Assembly (NCBI GenBank): GCA_900554835.1
Contig: USJD01000039.1
Span: 1-23,000 of the forward strand
DNA length: 23,000 bases
Reading direction: 5' to 3'
From: an uncultured Prevotella sp.
GTDB taxonomy: Bacteria > Bacteroidota > Bacteroidia > Bacteroidales > Bacteroidaceae
Below the pieces are notes generated by a model that saw nothing but the letters and a program-made list of their open reading frames with translations, was not told where the DNA came from and made no database searches. Numbering within the stretch: the stretch's first letter is position 1; the number at the start of each line of letters is the position of its first letter. The translations under genes and the position numbers were made by a program. Below, piece by piece: positions 7,753 to 18,284 of this stretch.

Positions 7753-9579
7753 TTACCAGCCAGGATTCTGCTCGATGGCATTACCCGACTTCAATATTTC
7801 TGTTTGGCTAAATGGGAAGAGATTCCATTTGCTTTCCCACTGTCCATCACCACGGGAAACAGCTACCTTATTATATGTAAAGGTACCATCCTCGTTCTTG
7901 GTAATTTCCATGCGATGGATATTCATGAACTTATCGCCATCTTCCATCCAGCGACGCACGTCATAGAAACGGTGTCCCTCAAAGGCAAGCTCCACGCGGC
8001 GCTCGTTCTTATACTCAGCCCAGAACTCATCGTTAGTCATACCTGTAGCGAAAGCAGGCATGCTTGAACGCTCACGAGTCTTGCTAGCCATCTTGGCTGC
8101 GGTCTGAGTGGCAGGAACTGTAACACTCTGTGCATTGCCTTCTGCATCCTTATATTCCACTGCACCACTTGCATCTGCAGCATTTCCGTTGCCGCAAGCC
8201 TTGAAATACTGATAAAGAGCCTCAGCATAGTTCAAGTACATGCCACCCATACGGAAGGTCAACCAGCCGTGAGGAGAGGTAGTAACAGCTACACCAGAAC
8301 GGGCACGGAGAATCTGATCAGGATTACAGAACTTCTTCAAGTAGTAACCGGTGGTAGTAGCGTATGACTTACCAGCCGCATTACCCGTGCGAGAGTGATA
8401 GCCGCCAACATAGGTCTCGATGGTTGGATGCTCGCTATTGTAAGCCGCCAAATCGTTAGGCCATGCCTCGCCATTCACAACAACTGTCTTGGCAAGACGA
8501 GGGTCGCGGTTGGCGTATGGCTTTGTTGCATCATATAAGCTACTTTCCGAAATGCTTTTGCCATCGGTACATTCAAAGGCATCTACCAAGTCCTGTGTAG
8601 GACAGTTGCCACCCTGACCAGAAGAGTAACCTACAGGGAAGTTGTAGCCTTCAAAAGTGCTGGAAGAAGCGGTGCGGCGTGCAAAGAGTATCTCCTTGGT
8701 ACTGGAAGCATCTGAATAATACTCCTTGCCCCAAAGGTCCTCTAAGTTGGTAGCCAACCCATATCCCTTAGCCTCAGCTGCATCGATAAGTTCCTTATTG
8801 GCAGCCACTGCGATGGCCCAGAGATTCTTCTTTTCTTCAGAGGTCTTGCCCTGTGTGAAGAGTGGTGAAGCATGATAGAGAGCTGCCTGGGCCTTCAATG
8901 CCAGAACGGCATACTTATTGGCACGTCCTGTCTCTGCCTTGGCGAGAATCATCTCCTTATTGCCAGCATAGTCGTCTATGATTTTGTCCTTGATACTATC
9001 ACACTCTTCGCTGATAAAGTCGAAGATTTCATCAGCATTGGTACGAGGCAGCATCGTCTCTTCTGAACCTGTGGTATTATGAATCTTGAAAGGCACTCCA
9101 CCATACTGGCGAACCAGTGTGAAATAGAAATAAGCACGTGCCCAGCGAGCCTCATACTGATAGTTGTTATAGAGGAACATCTGCTGTTCATAGTCCTTGT
9201 TGTACTTGAACTGGTCGAAAGTCAACCCCGTCCAATTATCAATTACCTCATTACAATAAGTGATACCCTCATATGCTGACTTCCAAATAGTCTGGTGCGG
9301 ATTTATCGCACTCCAGTTACCATTGTAGAAATCCTCTATTGAGTTACCATCATGGCTATACTCCGACTCATCGGTGGCAGAGGAAAGCATAGCTCCAGAA
9401 AGATTGCCCCAATCCGTATCAATGTCGGCATATATCGTTGTCATCAGTCCACCCACATAAGCGAATGAACGCTGGACATATTCCTTGTCATTGGCTGTAT
9501 ATTCATGGTAGTCCATGTTGCAGGAAGACAATGCCATGGCAGCCAATGCAAAGCTAAATAGTTTCTTATATACTTTCAT
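7753..9579 (-). CDS. SusD/RagB-like outer-membrane glycan-binding lipoprotein 2
   Basis: 608 aa, a normal SusD length. The signal peptide ends in the lipobox LSSC with Cys20, so it is a surface lipoprotein. The N-terminal part has the SusD TPR-type helices (WKSAYEGITYCNEVIDNW and YEARWARAYFYFTLVRQYGGVP, about residues 100-165). The C-terminal part has the family signature VELAFEGHRFYDVRRWMEDGD and the ending EQNPGW. SusD proteins cap their partner SusC and hold incoming oligosaccharides. The partner is the SusC-like gene 18 bp upstream. The ligand is probably rhamnogalacturonan I fragments, judged from the lyase downstream. The start ATG follows an A/T-rich stretch with no Shine-Dalgarno. Confidence 0.95.
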   Translation of the reverse strand: MKVYKKLFSFALAAMALSSCNMDYHEYTANDKEYVQRSFAYVGGLMTTIYADIDTDWGNLSGAMLSSATDESEYSHDGNSIEDFYNGNWSAINPHQTIWKSAYEGITYCNEVIDNWTGLTFDQFKYNKDYEQQMFLYNNYQYEARWARAYFYFTLVRQYGGVPFKIHNTTGSEETMLPRTNADEIFDFISEECDSIKDKIIDDYAGNKEMILAKAETGRANKYAVLALKAQAALYHASPLFTQGKTSEEKKNLWAIAVAANKELIDAAEAKGYGLATNLEDLWGKEYYSDASSTKEILFARRTASSSTFEGYNFPVGYSSGQGGNCPTQDLVDAFECTDGKSISESSLYDATKPYANRDPRLAKTVVVNGEAWPNDLAAYNSEHPTIETYVGGYHSRTGNAAGKSYATTTGYYLKKFCNPDQILRARSGVAVTTSPHGWLTFRMGGMYLNYAEALYQYFKACGNGNAADASGAVEYKDAEGNAQSVTVPATQTAAKMASKTRERSSMPAFATGMTNDEFWAEYKNERRVELAFEGHRFYDVRRWMEDGDKFMNIHRMEITKNEDGTFTYNKVAVSRGDGQWESKWNLFPFSQTEILKSGNAIEQNPGW

Positions 9580-9597
9580 AATCGTAATTCCTTAATT

Positions 9598-12480
9598 TTA
9601 GAATGTTACAGCAGCTCCAACCTGGAGACTTCTTGTAAGCGGCTGACTTGTGCCGTATGCAGCAGCATCAGCCTTGTCGAGATGGTCGAGCGTGAAGAGG
9701 TCAGTACCACGTACATATACCTTCACCTTATTAATAAAGCCAATTTTCTCCAACAATGTCTGTGGAAGGTAATAGTATGCCTCCACATAACGAAGCTTGA
9801 GGTAGCTACGGTCAAACATATTGAGCGTACTGTTCTTGTCGTTGTTAGCATTGCTTGTAGCCGAAAGACGTGGGAAGAGAGGATTCTCCATGTTGCCACG
9901 CTCAGCAGACCAAGAGTTCTCATAGAGATACTTAGACAAGGTGTTGCTTGCCACAGCAGAACGATAAAGTCCGTTGGTGGTCTTGAAACCAGTCCATCTG
10001 CCCACTCCCTGGAACATAGCATCCAAACCGAAGCCCTTGTACTCCGCACCGAGATGGAAGTTGTAATAGAGATCAGGAGCTGTCGTGCTATGACCGATTG
10101 CCTTGACATCGTTGGCATCGATTTTTTCATCGTCGGTCAAATCCACATACTTTACATCACCAGGAAAAACAGTGGTAAAGTTATGAATAGGATATCCCAA
10201 CTGCTTCATCTCTGACGTTGAGATTATTCCATCACCATTCAAGTCATCGCTCTTCTGGAAGAAGCCATCAGCAACATAACCAAACGCCTGTCCATAGCAC
10301 TTGCCAGTGGAAGAGGTATTGGCATAGAGCTGAGGAGCCTCAGCCTGCTCCTCAACGATGGTCTTGTTCAATGTCATGGATGCACCCAAACTGATGGTGA
10401 GATCCCTGTTGAGTTTCTTGCTGTAATCGGCAGAAACCTCAAAGCCCTTCTGGTTAATGATACCTACATTCTCATAAGGTGCGTCCAATCCGAAGACTCC
10501 TGAATAGCTGCCAGCTGTAGAATACCAGATGTTGTAACGGTGCTGGTAATAGTAATCAGCAGAAATATTCAAACTGCCAAAGAGAGTGGCATCGAAACCT
10601 ACGTTGAACTTGCTAGACTGCTCATGGCCGAGTCCCTGAGTACGTGCTGTCCCGAGATAAGTATTACCCCATTGTGTACCAGTATAAGTGGCATCGAACG
10701 GATAAGAATTACCATTCATCAGATAGAACTGATCGTAATAGGTCCATACGTTATCGCCAGGGAGCACGTCGAGTGACTGGTTGCCCCAAGATGCACGCAA
10801 CTTCAGGAAGTCAACCCAGTTCACGTTCTTCATGAAAGCCTCGTTAGAGAGGTTCCATGCTGCAGAAACATTTGGAGAGAATGCCCACTTGCTGCCAGGA
10901 GCCAAACGGCTGGAACCAGACTCTACGAGCGCAACATCCAAGAGGTATCTGCTATCGAAACCATAGTGAGCGAAGAGAGATACATTGTGACGATAAACAG
11001 TGGTGTTGGTACCAGTCTTGTCATTGTATTCATAATCATACTTCAACTGTCCGTATACATTGTGCTTCTCTGCAAAAGTTCTATCGTAGTTGATAGAAGC
11101 ATTCCAGACGCAACGGCGAATCCAGTTATTATTGTTAGCTCCCGTACCCATATTGGAGTCCGTACCCTGTATGGAAGACATGGTGGCATTTCCTGCAGCC
11201 ACGACATCACCATTGGTAGGAACCTCGTAATAGCTGTAACGATAGGTTTTGGAATGGTCCTCATATACATTCGACCATGTATCATAACCTATCTGAGCCT
11301 GTGCACTCAATCCTTCCGTAATAGAAGAAAGGTCTTGATCTAACTGCAAATCAGCATAGAGAGCGCGCTGGTGATTCTTGTAATAAGCCGCACCTTGGCT
11401 TTGAGCCACAGGGTTATTGGTAGTATATACAGTGTTGCCACCCCAAACGGCATCAGATACTTTAACAGGGAATGCATTGGCAGGAATCTTATAAACCATG
11501 CTCCAAAGGTCAGCCTGGCTACCAGGCTGAGACTGCTCAGTCAACAAGCCGTACAAATGGGTATGCAACTTAGTCTTCAAGCCTAAGTCAATATCCATAT
11601 TGGAGCGCAAGGTTCCACGAGTATATTTGTTCTGTGTGGAATAGCCATCATTCTGGAAGTTCTTGACGAATCCCTTGTTGGTCAACAACTGCACATTGGT
11701 ATAGTAACGGAAATTACTGGTACCACCCTTAAACTCGACGTTGAAGCGATCGTTGTTGGAAACATTGCGGAAGGTTTCGTCAACCCAATTTACGTTAGGG
11801 TAGTAAAGAGGATTGGAACCATCCCTGTAAGCACCGATAACCTGGCTGCTATACACATCACCACCCTTCTGATTATGATAAGCCTCATTCACAGCAGAAG
11901 CATAAGTAGCGGCATCCACCATTTCTGGCTTGTTGGCCAAGAAAGAGAACACGTGGTCGTAAGAGAAAGTGATGGACTTGGTATTGTATTTACCATGCTT
12001 GGTCGTAATCAAAACTACGCCATTGGCACCCTTGTAACCATAAAGTGCAGTAGCCGCCGCATCTTTCAAAATCTGGATGTTCTCCACATCCTCAGCTACC
12101 ACATTCTCGATGGCACGCTCCACTCCATCCACGATAAAAAGAGGGGTGCTGCCGCTGGAAGACTGTATGCCACGGATATAGAAAGTAGGATTCTGCGCAT
12201 TGTAGAGACCTGCTCCGTCAAGGCTCACCAAACCAGAGCTAGAACCCAATATGTTATTACCGATGTTGCGTGCGCCACGCTTGTTGACATCCTTGTTGGT
12301 GATGACGCTGACGGCACCCGTAGATTGCTCGCGAGTAAAGGTGCGATTGGCACCTACATCGACAGTTTGATCCTTAAATGCCAGGGTGTCTATGATGTCC
12401 TGCTGCGCCATTGCTGGCAGGGTGGTACCTGCGAGCAATGTCAACATAAATATATTCTTTGTTTTCATATACGAATTCAT
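9598..12480 (-). CDS. SusC/RagA-like TonB-dependent outer-membrane transporter 2
   Basis: 960 aa from the first in-frame ATG (12480). A longer reading to 12516 would start with TTG and overlap the susD1 stop, so I reject it; an ATG at 12468 is also possible. Signal peptide (MLTLLAGTTLPAMA-QQ), then directly the TonB plug (TGAVSVI, FYIRGIQ, PLFIVDGVERAIENV, LKDAAATALYGYKGANGVVLITTK), then the beta-barrel ending LQVGAAVTF. Unlike susC1 it lacks the N-terminal carboxypeptidase-regulatory-like beta-sandwich, so it is short for the family. EF-hand-like loops (DLNGDGIISTSE and VDLTDDEKIDANDV) occur in the barrel part. It imports oligosaccharides across the outer membrane with the SusD that follows 18 bp downstream. 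It starts 26 bp after the susD1 stop, consistent with one operon. Confidence 0.94.
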   Translation of the reverse strand: MNSYMKTKNIFMLTLLAGTTLPAMAQQDIIDTLAFKDQTVDVGANRTFTREQSTGAVSVITNKDVNKRGARNIGNNILGSSSGLVSLDGAGLYNAQNPTFYIRGIQSSSGSTPLFIVDGVERAIENVVAEDVENIQILKDAAATALYGYKGANGVVLITTKHGKYNTKSITFSYDHVFSFLANKPEMVDAATYASAVNEAYHNQKGGDVYSSQVIGAYRDGSNPLYYPNVNWVDETFRNVSNNDRFNVEFKGGTSNFRYYTNVQLLTNKGFVKNFQNDGYSTQNKYTRGTLRSNMDIDLGLKTKLHTHLYGLLTEQSQPGSQADLWSMVYKIPANAFPVKVSDAVWGGNTVYTTNNPVAQSQGAAYYKNHQRALYADLQLDQDLSSITEGLSAQAQIGYDTWSNVYEDHSKTYRYSYYEVPTNGDVVAAGNATMSSIQGTDSNMGTGANNNNWIRRCVWNASINYDRTFAEKHNVYGQLKYDYEYNDKTGTNTTVYRHNVSLFAHYGFDSRYLLDVALVESGSSRLAPGSKWAFSPNVSAAWNLSNEAFMKNVNWVDFLKLRASWGNQSLDVLPGDNVWTYYDQFYLMNGNSYPFDATYTGTQWGNTYLGTARTQGLGHEQSSKFNVGFDATLFGSLNISADYYYQHRYNIWYSTAGSYSGVFGLDAPYENVGIINQKGFEVSADYSKKLNRDLTISLGASMTLNKTIVEEQAEAPQLYANTSSTGKCYGQAFGYVADGFFQKSDDLNGDGIISTSEMKQLGYPIHNFTTVFPGDVKYVDLTDDEKIDANDVKAIGHSTTAPDLYYNFHLGAEYKGFGLDAMFQGVGRWTGFKTTNGLYRSAVASNTLSKYLYENSWSAERGNMENPLFPRLSATSNANNDKNSTLNMFDRSYLKLRYVEAYYYLPQTLLEKIGFINKVKVYVRGTDLFTLDHLDKADAAAYGTSQPLTRSLQVGAAVTF

Positions 12481-12506
12481 TTTACTTAGTTTATCCCATG
12501 AGATTG

Positions 12507-14801
12507 TTACTCCCAACCGGGGTTTTGCACAAGACCATACTGCTTGTTGATTTCCACTTGTGGAATTGGGTCAAGCAACCACTTCTTCACCTCGTTGCTT
12601 TTTGGGTCTTTGTTCCAAAGATAACGGCTATTGCCCGTTATGTCCTTGACGAAACTCAAGAAGAACAAAGGCTGCTGGGATGATGGGTCGTTTTCACGAT
12701 CGGAACCCACCCAAGCGGCATTGCGGCTCTCAAACACCTTTGCTTTCTGAATCAAACGGTACTGCATCAAACCATGGAGCTGCTTGGTCATCCAGTCGGT
12801 GCGCTTGTAACGTATCATATCGAACCAGTGTGCATCTGTAAGTCCCAACTCACGAACACGCTCATCGAGCAATTCCTCGATGAACTCATTAGAGGTTTCA
12901 CCGTTGGCAAGAGCAACTGAAGCCTCAACTGCAGCGGCAGCTGTGGTTGCCGTATATCCCTTTGCCCCACGATAATCCTTGGAAGTCCAGTTCTTCGCTA
13001 TGGTAGGAAGACCTACACGAGAACGAACTATATCGACCATCTTAACAGCCTTGGCTACATCCTTGGAGGAGCGCATTACAAGAGCTTCTGCATATTGCAG
13101 ATAAAACTCTGGCAAGGACAAGGCCACCCATTGAGTAGGATAACGATAAGAATCGGCGGCATCGTCGCCAGGGTAAGCACCTGTTCCCAAGTAATATTTA
13201 TTAAATCCATAACCAGAGCCAAACATGGTATTCTGCTGTGTCAAGACACCTGTTCCTCCATCATTTCCCTTATACCAAAGTTCCCAAGGATAGCCAGACA
13301 TGGAAGCCGTTGTCCAGTCAAGGTTCAAATTCTGACCATTCACGATACACTCCTCATACAGACGAGGGTCACGTGTGAGAACCGTATTGATTTGGCGACC
13401 TCCTGAAGGGACGTCACCATCAACGAACATCGTGTGCAATGACTTCTTGTTACGGGTAATCTTACCTGTACGTGGGTTCGTCACGAAGTTGGTCACAGTG
13501 ATAGTGGCATTTCCTTTATCATCATAGACCATAGTAGAATCAGGTTCCGTAGCCTGATTTGCATAGGTCTTCTTGGCAGCGTTGGTCCAATTGAAAGGCT
13601 CTCCATCACTCCAAGAGAACTTCTCCACATACTCCTGGGTTGGACAAAAAGCATTGCGTGGAACAGACTTAGAATACCAAGAGTGCCAGCAATAGCGTCC
13701 TGCCGTATTGATATCATTACCCTGCACGCGCACAGAATGCAAGATTTCGGTGGAGGCATTGAGGAAATATCCCTGGCGATAAGCCAGGCGATAGTAAGGT
13801 ACCCTCTTATCGGCAGTGTTGGCGCTGCTTGGTACAGTTGCCTGAACCAACTGATATTTGCCATTTCGTGTCAATTCATCATAAAAAGCATCGCAGGCAG
13901 AGGCAAAAGCATCCCAACGCTCCTGATACTTGGAAGCATCTGTGTACATGACGAAGGGTTTCACGTCCTCTGATATGCCGTCATAGTAAGGTTTCCCATC
14001 CTTAGGATTGAGCATAGGAGAAGCTGCAAACTGAAGAATCTTGCACTTCAAAGCCATGGCACCAGCTTTTGTCCAACGACCATTCATGGTAGCAGGATTA
14101 GCGGTAATCCAAGGGAAAGCATTCTCTGCAATGGCCTTGTCGAGTTCGCCCACCATCCAGTTGACACACTCCTCTACCGTGTTGCGAGGGAACTGGCCAG
14201 ACACCTCGCTCGTCTCCAAGGCATGATCCAAGATAGGGATACCACCATAGTGCTGGAAGGTATCAAAGAATGCCGAAACCATTAGGCAACGAGCCTCTGC
14301 CTTGAGTCGATCTTTCTCTTCTTGTGTCATATCCGTCTCTGGAGCACGATCGACATTAGCCAAGAAAATCTGTGCAGAACGGATAATCTTCCACTGGAAC
14401 TCTTTGTCGTAAGAATAAAGAGGTCCGTCCAAACCGTCTGATCGACCAACGCTGGCTGTCAAAGAGCCAGTATAATACTTCTGATAAACAGCAGCACCAT
14501 TCCAAAAGTCATGCCAACAATCGGTGAGGGCATCCATCTTTCCTGTATATGGGTTTGCTGTATGAGGAATGTTGGTTCCACCATTGTAATAAGGTAATCC
14601 ATAGTATTGCTTCGAATAGATACCTACAAGAAACTGGCGGGTATATTCTGCATTTTGGAACACAGAGTCGATCGTAGCAGTAGAACTTGTCGCCTTGTCG
14701 AGGGATGCATCTCCCACAGCGATAGTATCAGTACAAGCTGTGAAGGCTGCACTGGCAAGCAACATGGCTACGGCAGTACGAAATAATATATTTTGTTTCA
14801 T
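12507..14801 (-). CDS. SusD/RagB-like outer-membrane glycan-binding lipoprotein 1
   Basis: 764 aa, long for SusD (usually about 500-650). Signal peptide with lipobox FTAC, Cys23. The TPR-type region is at about 125-240 (KIIRSAQIFLANVDRAPE, KAEARCLMVSAFFDTFQHYGGIPI). The C-terminal family signature is LLDERVRELGLTDAHWFDMIRYKR, and the protein ends QNPGWE. The extra length lies mostly in the loop-rich middle (about 330-560), which may shape the ligand site. It pairs with SusC1, whose stop is 34 bp upstream. The two SusCD pairs have clearly different sequences, so they are not a recent duplication. The likely ligand is a rhamnogalacturonan I oligosaccharide; that is inference from the lyase and rhamnose genes. 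Confidence 0.94.
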   Translation of the reverse strand: MKQNILFRTAVAMLLASAAFTACTDTIAVGDASLDKATSSTATIDSVFQNAEYTRQFLVGIYSKQYYGLPYYNGGTNIPHTANPYTGKMDALTDCWHDFWNGAAVYQKYYTGSLTASVGRSDGLDGPLYSYDKEFQWKIIRSAQIFLANVDRAPETDMTQEEKDRLKAEARCLMVSAFFDTFQHYGGIPILDHALETSEVSGQFPRNTVEECVNWMVGELDKAIAENAFPWITANPATMNGRWTKAGAMALKCKILQFAASPMLNPKDGKPYYDGISEDVKPFVMYTDASKYQERWDAFASACDAFYDELTRNGKYQLVQATVPSSANTADKRVPYYRLAYRQGYFLNASTEILHSVRVQGNDINTAGRYCWHSWYSKSVPRNAFCPTQEYVEKFSWSDGEPFNWTNAAKKTYANQATEPDSTMVYDDKGNATITVTNFVTNPRTGKITRNKKSLHTMFVDGDVPSGGRQINTVLTRDPRLYEECIVNGQNLNLDWTTASMSGYPWELWYKGNDGGTGVLTQQNTMFGSGYGFNKYYLGTGAYPGDDAADSYRYPTQWVALSLPEFYLQYAEALVMRSSKDVAKAVKMVDIVRSRVGLPTIAKNWTSKDYRGAKGYTATTAAAAVEASVALANGETSNEFIEELLDERVRELGLTDAHWFDMIRYKRTDWMTKQLHGLMQYRLIQKAKVFESRNAAWVGSDRENDPSSQQPLFFLSFVKDITGNSRYLWNKDPKSNEVKKWLLDPIPQVEINKQYGLVQNPGWE

Positions 14802-14835
14802 TGTTTCTTTGTTTATTTTGTTACATTACCTTTGA

Positions 14836-17800
14836 TTAGAAGCCTACATTCAAGCTGATGGTGTAGGTACGCTGCAATGGGTAAGAAGGAGCATTGGATG
14901 CTCTTGTCTCAGGATCACCCCACTTGTAAGGAGTAAAGGTAAGGAGGTTGTAGCCGGAAAGGGTTACCTCACACTTGTTCATGCCAATCTTTTTGAAGAC
15001 AGGATTGATGAAGTCGTATGATAACGATACAGTCTTCAGACGAAGATATTTCGCATCCTTCTCCCAAAGGTCAGAGCCTGCATAGTTCTGAACGGCATTC
15101 GACCATGTAGCACGTGGATAAAGTGCATCTTGTGACTCATTCACTCCTGGAGTCCAGGTATTGTTAACATGGTATAAAAGAAGTCCACCCTGGGTCGTAT
15201 TGGATGAACAGTAGAATGGCTGACGGAACACATCGGTAATATAACGTGTCACATTCCAAGCACCAGTCAACTGAGCATTGAAAGTCAGGCGCTTATAGTT
15301 GAAACCAAGCGTCAGACCTGCCATGTACTCAGGATCATCCGTATAACCATTATCACGAGTCATATCGTTCTCATCTATCTTTCCATTCTTGTCCAAATCG
15401 ACATACACGCAATCACCTGGCTGCAAGTTAGCAACCAACTGAGTTGGGAAAGGCTTACCAAAAGTCTGCTCATATTCTGCTTTTGTCTGCTCTCCCTCAT
15501 AGTACTTCCAGAACTTATACATAGAGCGAGCACCAATACGATGTCCCTTTGCCAACATATAATCATTCTTCTGAGGAGCTTCCTTCATCTCGATGATTTC
15601 ATTCTGATTGTAAGAGAGATTCAACTTACCCCAGAATCGGAAATCCTTGCCTATTTTGTCATTGTAACCCACAGAGAGTTCCCATCCCCAGGACTTCGTC
15701 TCTCCTGCGTTAGTATAAGGCATGGTAAAACCGATAGTTGATGGCACCGTAGCGTCACGCACCAAAATATCAGTACGATGCTCACGGTAATAATCAAAAG
15801 TGGTCTTCAAACGGTCGCCAATGAAATAGAGATCAAAACCATAGTCTTGCTTGAATGCTTTTTCCCAACCAATATTTGGGTTATTCTTGATGGACTCGTA
15901 AGCACCTGCTACGGCAGAGGTTCCTTGTACGGTACCAGACTGTGCATTACCAAAGAGATAACCATATGAGTCAGCCCAGTTTGTCATGTTGTTGGTTGTT
16001 CCATAGGAGCCAGTGATATATGGATCGGCAAGATACATGAATCGGATGGCATCAACTGTCTTATCGTTACCTACAAGACCCCAAGATGCACGAAGCTTGA
16101 AGAAAGAAGCAACCTTAGAGATAGGCTTCCAAAACTTCTCCTCGCTCAGAATCCATCCGATGGAACCTGCTGGGAACGTACCGAAACGACGACCAGGGGC
16201 AAAATTCTCCGAACCATTATAGCCCATATTGAACTCTGCCATATATCTATTAGCGTAATCATAGGTGATACGTCCTACAAGACCCACATAAGAACGAGGT
16301 ACATCAGGATAGGAGGAACCAGAGTAATAATATTGCTTGGACTGGTTATAAAGCATCAATGCATTGACGGTATGCTTACCGAAAACACGAGAGTAATTAA
16401 AGCTACCCTCCAAATACCAGTCACGAGCCTTTCCCTGACTAGCCTTGTATCCAGGATCGGTATCGTTATCATTCTGACGATATACTATAAAAGGTGTACC
16501 ATCGGCATTATAAATGAGTTGCTTTTCTCCATTGGCATCTAAAATGAATTTTCCTTCAGAATCCTTTTGATACTGAACCAAAGGATTATAAGTAGCTATA
16601 CCACAATTACCTTGCTTGTTTACCGTAAAGGCTGAGTTGTAAGATCCCTTCACTTTGAAAGACAACCCCTTGGTGACAAAATCCAACTTCTGGTTAAGTA
16701 CCAAGTCCATTTGAATCTTATTGATATTGGTTTGCATAAAACCATTACCGTAATATGCCATACCACCATTACCCAAGAAAGGAAGATTCAAACCATCTGT
16801 ATAATCTGTAGTACAATAAACCATTTTACCATCCACGAGACCTGGGCTAGAGAAAGGAGTTGCATAATAAATCTGCTTAATCAAGCCTGCAGCTCCAGAA
16901 CCAGTATATGGTTTATCAGCATTACTTACATTACCAGCCACATTAAAAGACAATGTTGTGGTCTTGGTTGCCTGCAAGTCAAGATTTGAGCGATAGTTGA
17001 AACGATGATACTGATAGCCATAGTTATAATTGCTATCAAACTCCTTGAACAAACCATCTTGAGAATAATAACCCGCAGAAATAAAATACTTCACACGCTC
17101 TGTACCACCAGAGATGTTCAGGTTGTGCTGCTGCTGGAGCGTCACATCCTTCATTATATAGTCGGCCCATCGAGTACTTGGAAAACGGATTGGGTCGGCT
17201 CCTGTGGCAAACTTATCGATAATATCGTCAGAGAAGCTCTTAGCGAAGGCATTACCCTTTATATAAGCATCCACAGATGCATACTTGCCATTCGCTACAG
17301 CCACATTGGCACTCTGCAAATAGTCGTTGTACGACATCTGATTATAGAAATTGGCATACTCTAAAGAAGAAGCCTGCTCTACCATCTTGGTAGGAGAAAG
17401 TGCTGTCCATGAAGTAGATACACTGATCTTCGCCTTACCCTGTGAACCACGCTTGGTAGTAATCAGGACAACACCATTGGCACCACGTACACCGAACACG
17501 GCAGTGGCAGAAGCATCCTTCAATACTGTAACACTCTCGATTTCATTTGGGTCAATATCTGCCATGGTTCGCTCCACACCATCCACCTGGATAAGAGGCT
17601 GCGAATCGCCCCAAGTAGCCTTACCACGAACGAAAATCTCTGCGGCATCGCTACCTGGCTCACCAGAATACTGTACGGTTGTCACACCCGAAAGCTGACC
17701 ACCGAGCACGTTATTGACAGAACCTACGGAAGTGCGGACCAAATCCTCACTCTTCACGCTGGAGATGGCACCCGTCATGGTTACCTTCTTCTGCACACCA

Positions 17801-18186
17801 TAGGCAACCACCTCAACGGTATTCAGAGAAACGGCACCAGAAGTCTTCATCTGAACTTTCATGCCTTCCTTGGCTGATACGATACTTTCGTCGTAACCAA
17901 TATAGGTAATCTTGAGTTTCTGACCTGGCCTTACGTTGATACTGAAGTTACCATCCATATCGGTAATCGTACCTTGTGATGCACTTCCGCCAACGATCAG
18001 TACAGTCGCACCAATCACAGGTTCGCCAGTCTCATCGACCACCGTACCCTTGACAGCCTTTGCCTGCTGCACGTTCTGCACCTCAGCATGAGCCTGCCCC
18101 CCCACGTAAGGGTTGAGCATGAGCGCTGAGCATACCAATGCAAATGGCAACACAGACTTTTTCATCATTTTGTTTTGTTTGCTCAT
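14836..18186 (-). CDS. SusC/RagA-like TonB-dependent outer-membrane transporter 1
   Basis: 1116 aa, first gene of the PUL. The signal peptide ends at QAHA-EV (34/35). Residues about 44-115 are the carboxypeptidase-regulatory-like domain (VKGTVVDETGEPVIGATV, TDMDGNFSI, ITYIGYDE). A TonB-box-like VEVVAYGVQKK follows (124-134). Then comes the plug (TGAISSV, IFVRGKAT, PLIQVDGVERTMADI, LKDASATAVFGVRGANGVVLITTKRG) and a beta-barrel ending YTISLNVGF. An EF-hand-like loop VDLDKNGKIDENDM is present. It forms the import channel with the SusD 34 bp downstream. The ATG at 18186 was chosen over internal ATGs at 18168 and 18165 because it is first and has an A/T-rich upstream. It sits behind an unusually long leader with repeats and is divergent to the AraC-type regulator. 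Confidence 0.95.
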   Translation of the reverse strand: MSKQNKMMKKSVLPFALVCSALMLNPYVGGQAHAEVQNVQQAKAVKGTVVDETGEPVIGATVLIVGGSASQGTITDMDGNFSINVRPGQKLKITYIGYDESIVSAKEGMKVQMKTSGAVSLNTVEVVAYGVQKKVTMTGAISSVKSEDLVRTSVGSVNNVLGGQLSGVTTVQYSGEPGSDAAEIFVRGKATWGDSQPLIQVDGVERTMADIDPNEIESVTVLKDASATAVFGVRGANGVVLITTKRGSQGKAKISVSTSWTALSPTKMVEQASSLEYANFYNQMSYNDYLQSANVAVANGKYASVDAYIKGNAFAKSFSDDIIDKFATGADPIRFPSTRWADYIMKDVTLQQQHNLNISGGTERVKYFISAGYYSQDGLFKEFDSNYNYGYQYHRFNYRSNLDLQATKTTTLSFNVAGNVSNADKPYTGSGAAGLIKQIYYATPFSSPGLVDGKMVYCTTDYTDGLNLPFLGNGGMAYYGNGFMQTNINKIQMDLVLNQKLDFVTKGLSFKVKGSYNSAFTVNKQGNCGIATYNPLVQYQKDSEGKFILDANGEKQLIYNADGTPFIVYRQNDNDTDPGYKASQGKARDWYLEGSFNYSRVFGKHTVNALMLYNQSKQYYYSGSSYPDVPRSYVGLVGRITYDYANRYMAEFNMGYNGSENFAPGRRFGTFPAGSIGWILSEEKFWKPISKVASFFKLRASWGLVGNDKTVDAIRFMYLADPYITGSYGTTNNMTNWADSYGYLFGNAQSGTVQGTSAVAGAYESIKNNPNIGWEKAFKQDYGFDLYFIGDRLKTTFDYYREHRTDILVRDATVPSTIGFTMPYTNAGETKSWGWELSVGYNDKIGKDFRFWGKLNLSYNQNEIIEMKEAPQKNDYMLAKGHRIGARSMYKFWKYYEGEQTKAEYEQTFGKPFPTQLVANLQPGDCVYVDLDKNGKIDENDMTRDNGYTDDPEYMAGLTLGFNYKRLTFNAQLTGAWNVTRYITDVFRQPFYCSSNTTQGGLLLYHVNNTWTPGVNESQDALYPRATWSNAVQNYAGSDLWEKDAKYLRLKTVSLSYDFINPVFKKIGMNKCEVTLSGYNLLTFTPYKWGDPETRASNAPSYPLQRTYTISLNVGF

Positions 18187-18267
18187 ATTTTATAGGTTTT
18201 ATATTCTTCCAATCCCCTATATACCCAAAAAGTCAATTTGCTTAATGACAACAACAATATTCATCTG

Positions 18268-18284
18268 ATAGCATCAAATGCTAT
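18268..18284. repeat. 17-bp perfect inverted repeat in susC1 leader
   Basis: ATAGCAT-CAA-ATGCTAT is a perfect 7-bp inverted repeat, extendable by two G-T wobbles. It lies 82 bp upstream of the susC1 start. It could be a regulator site or an RNA hairpin in the leader. A second short perfect palindrome, CTTGTACAAG, lies at 18346-18355. Confidence 0.55.

Noticed and set aside
12481..12516. A longer start for susC2 overlapping the susD1 stop
   Set aside because: The upstream start is TTG, and the added residues would put a charged stretch before the signal peptide. The ATG at 12480 fits better.
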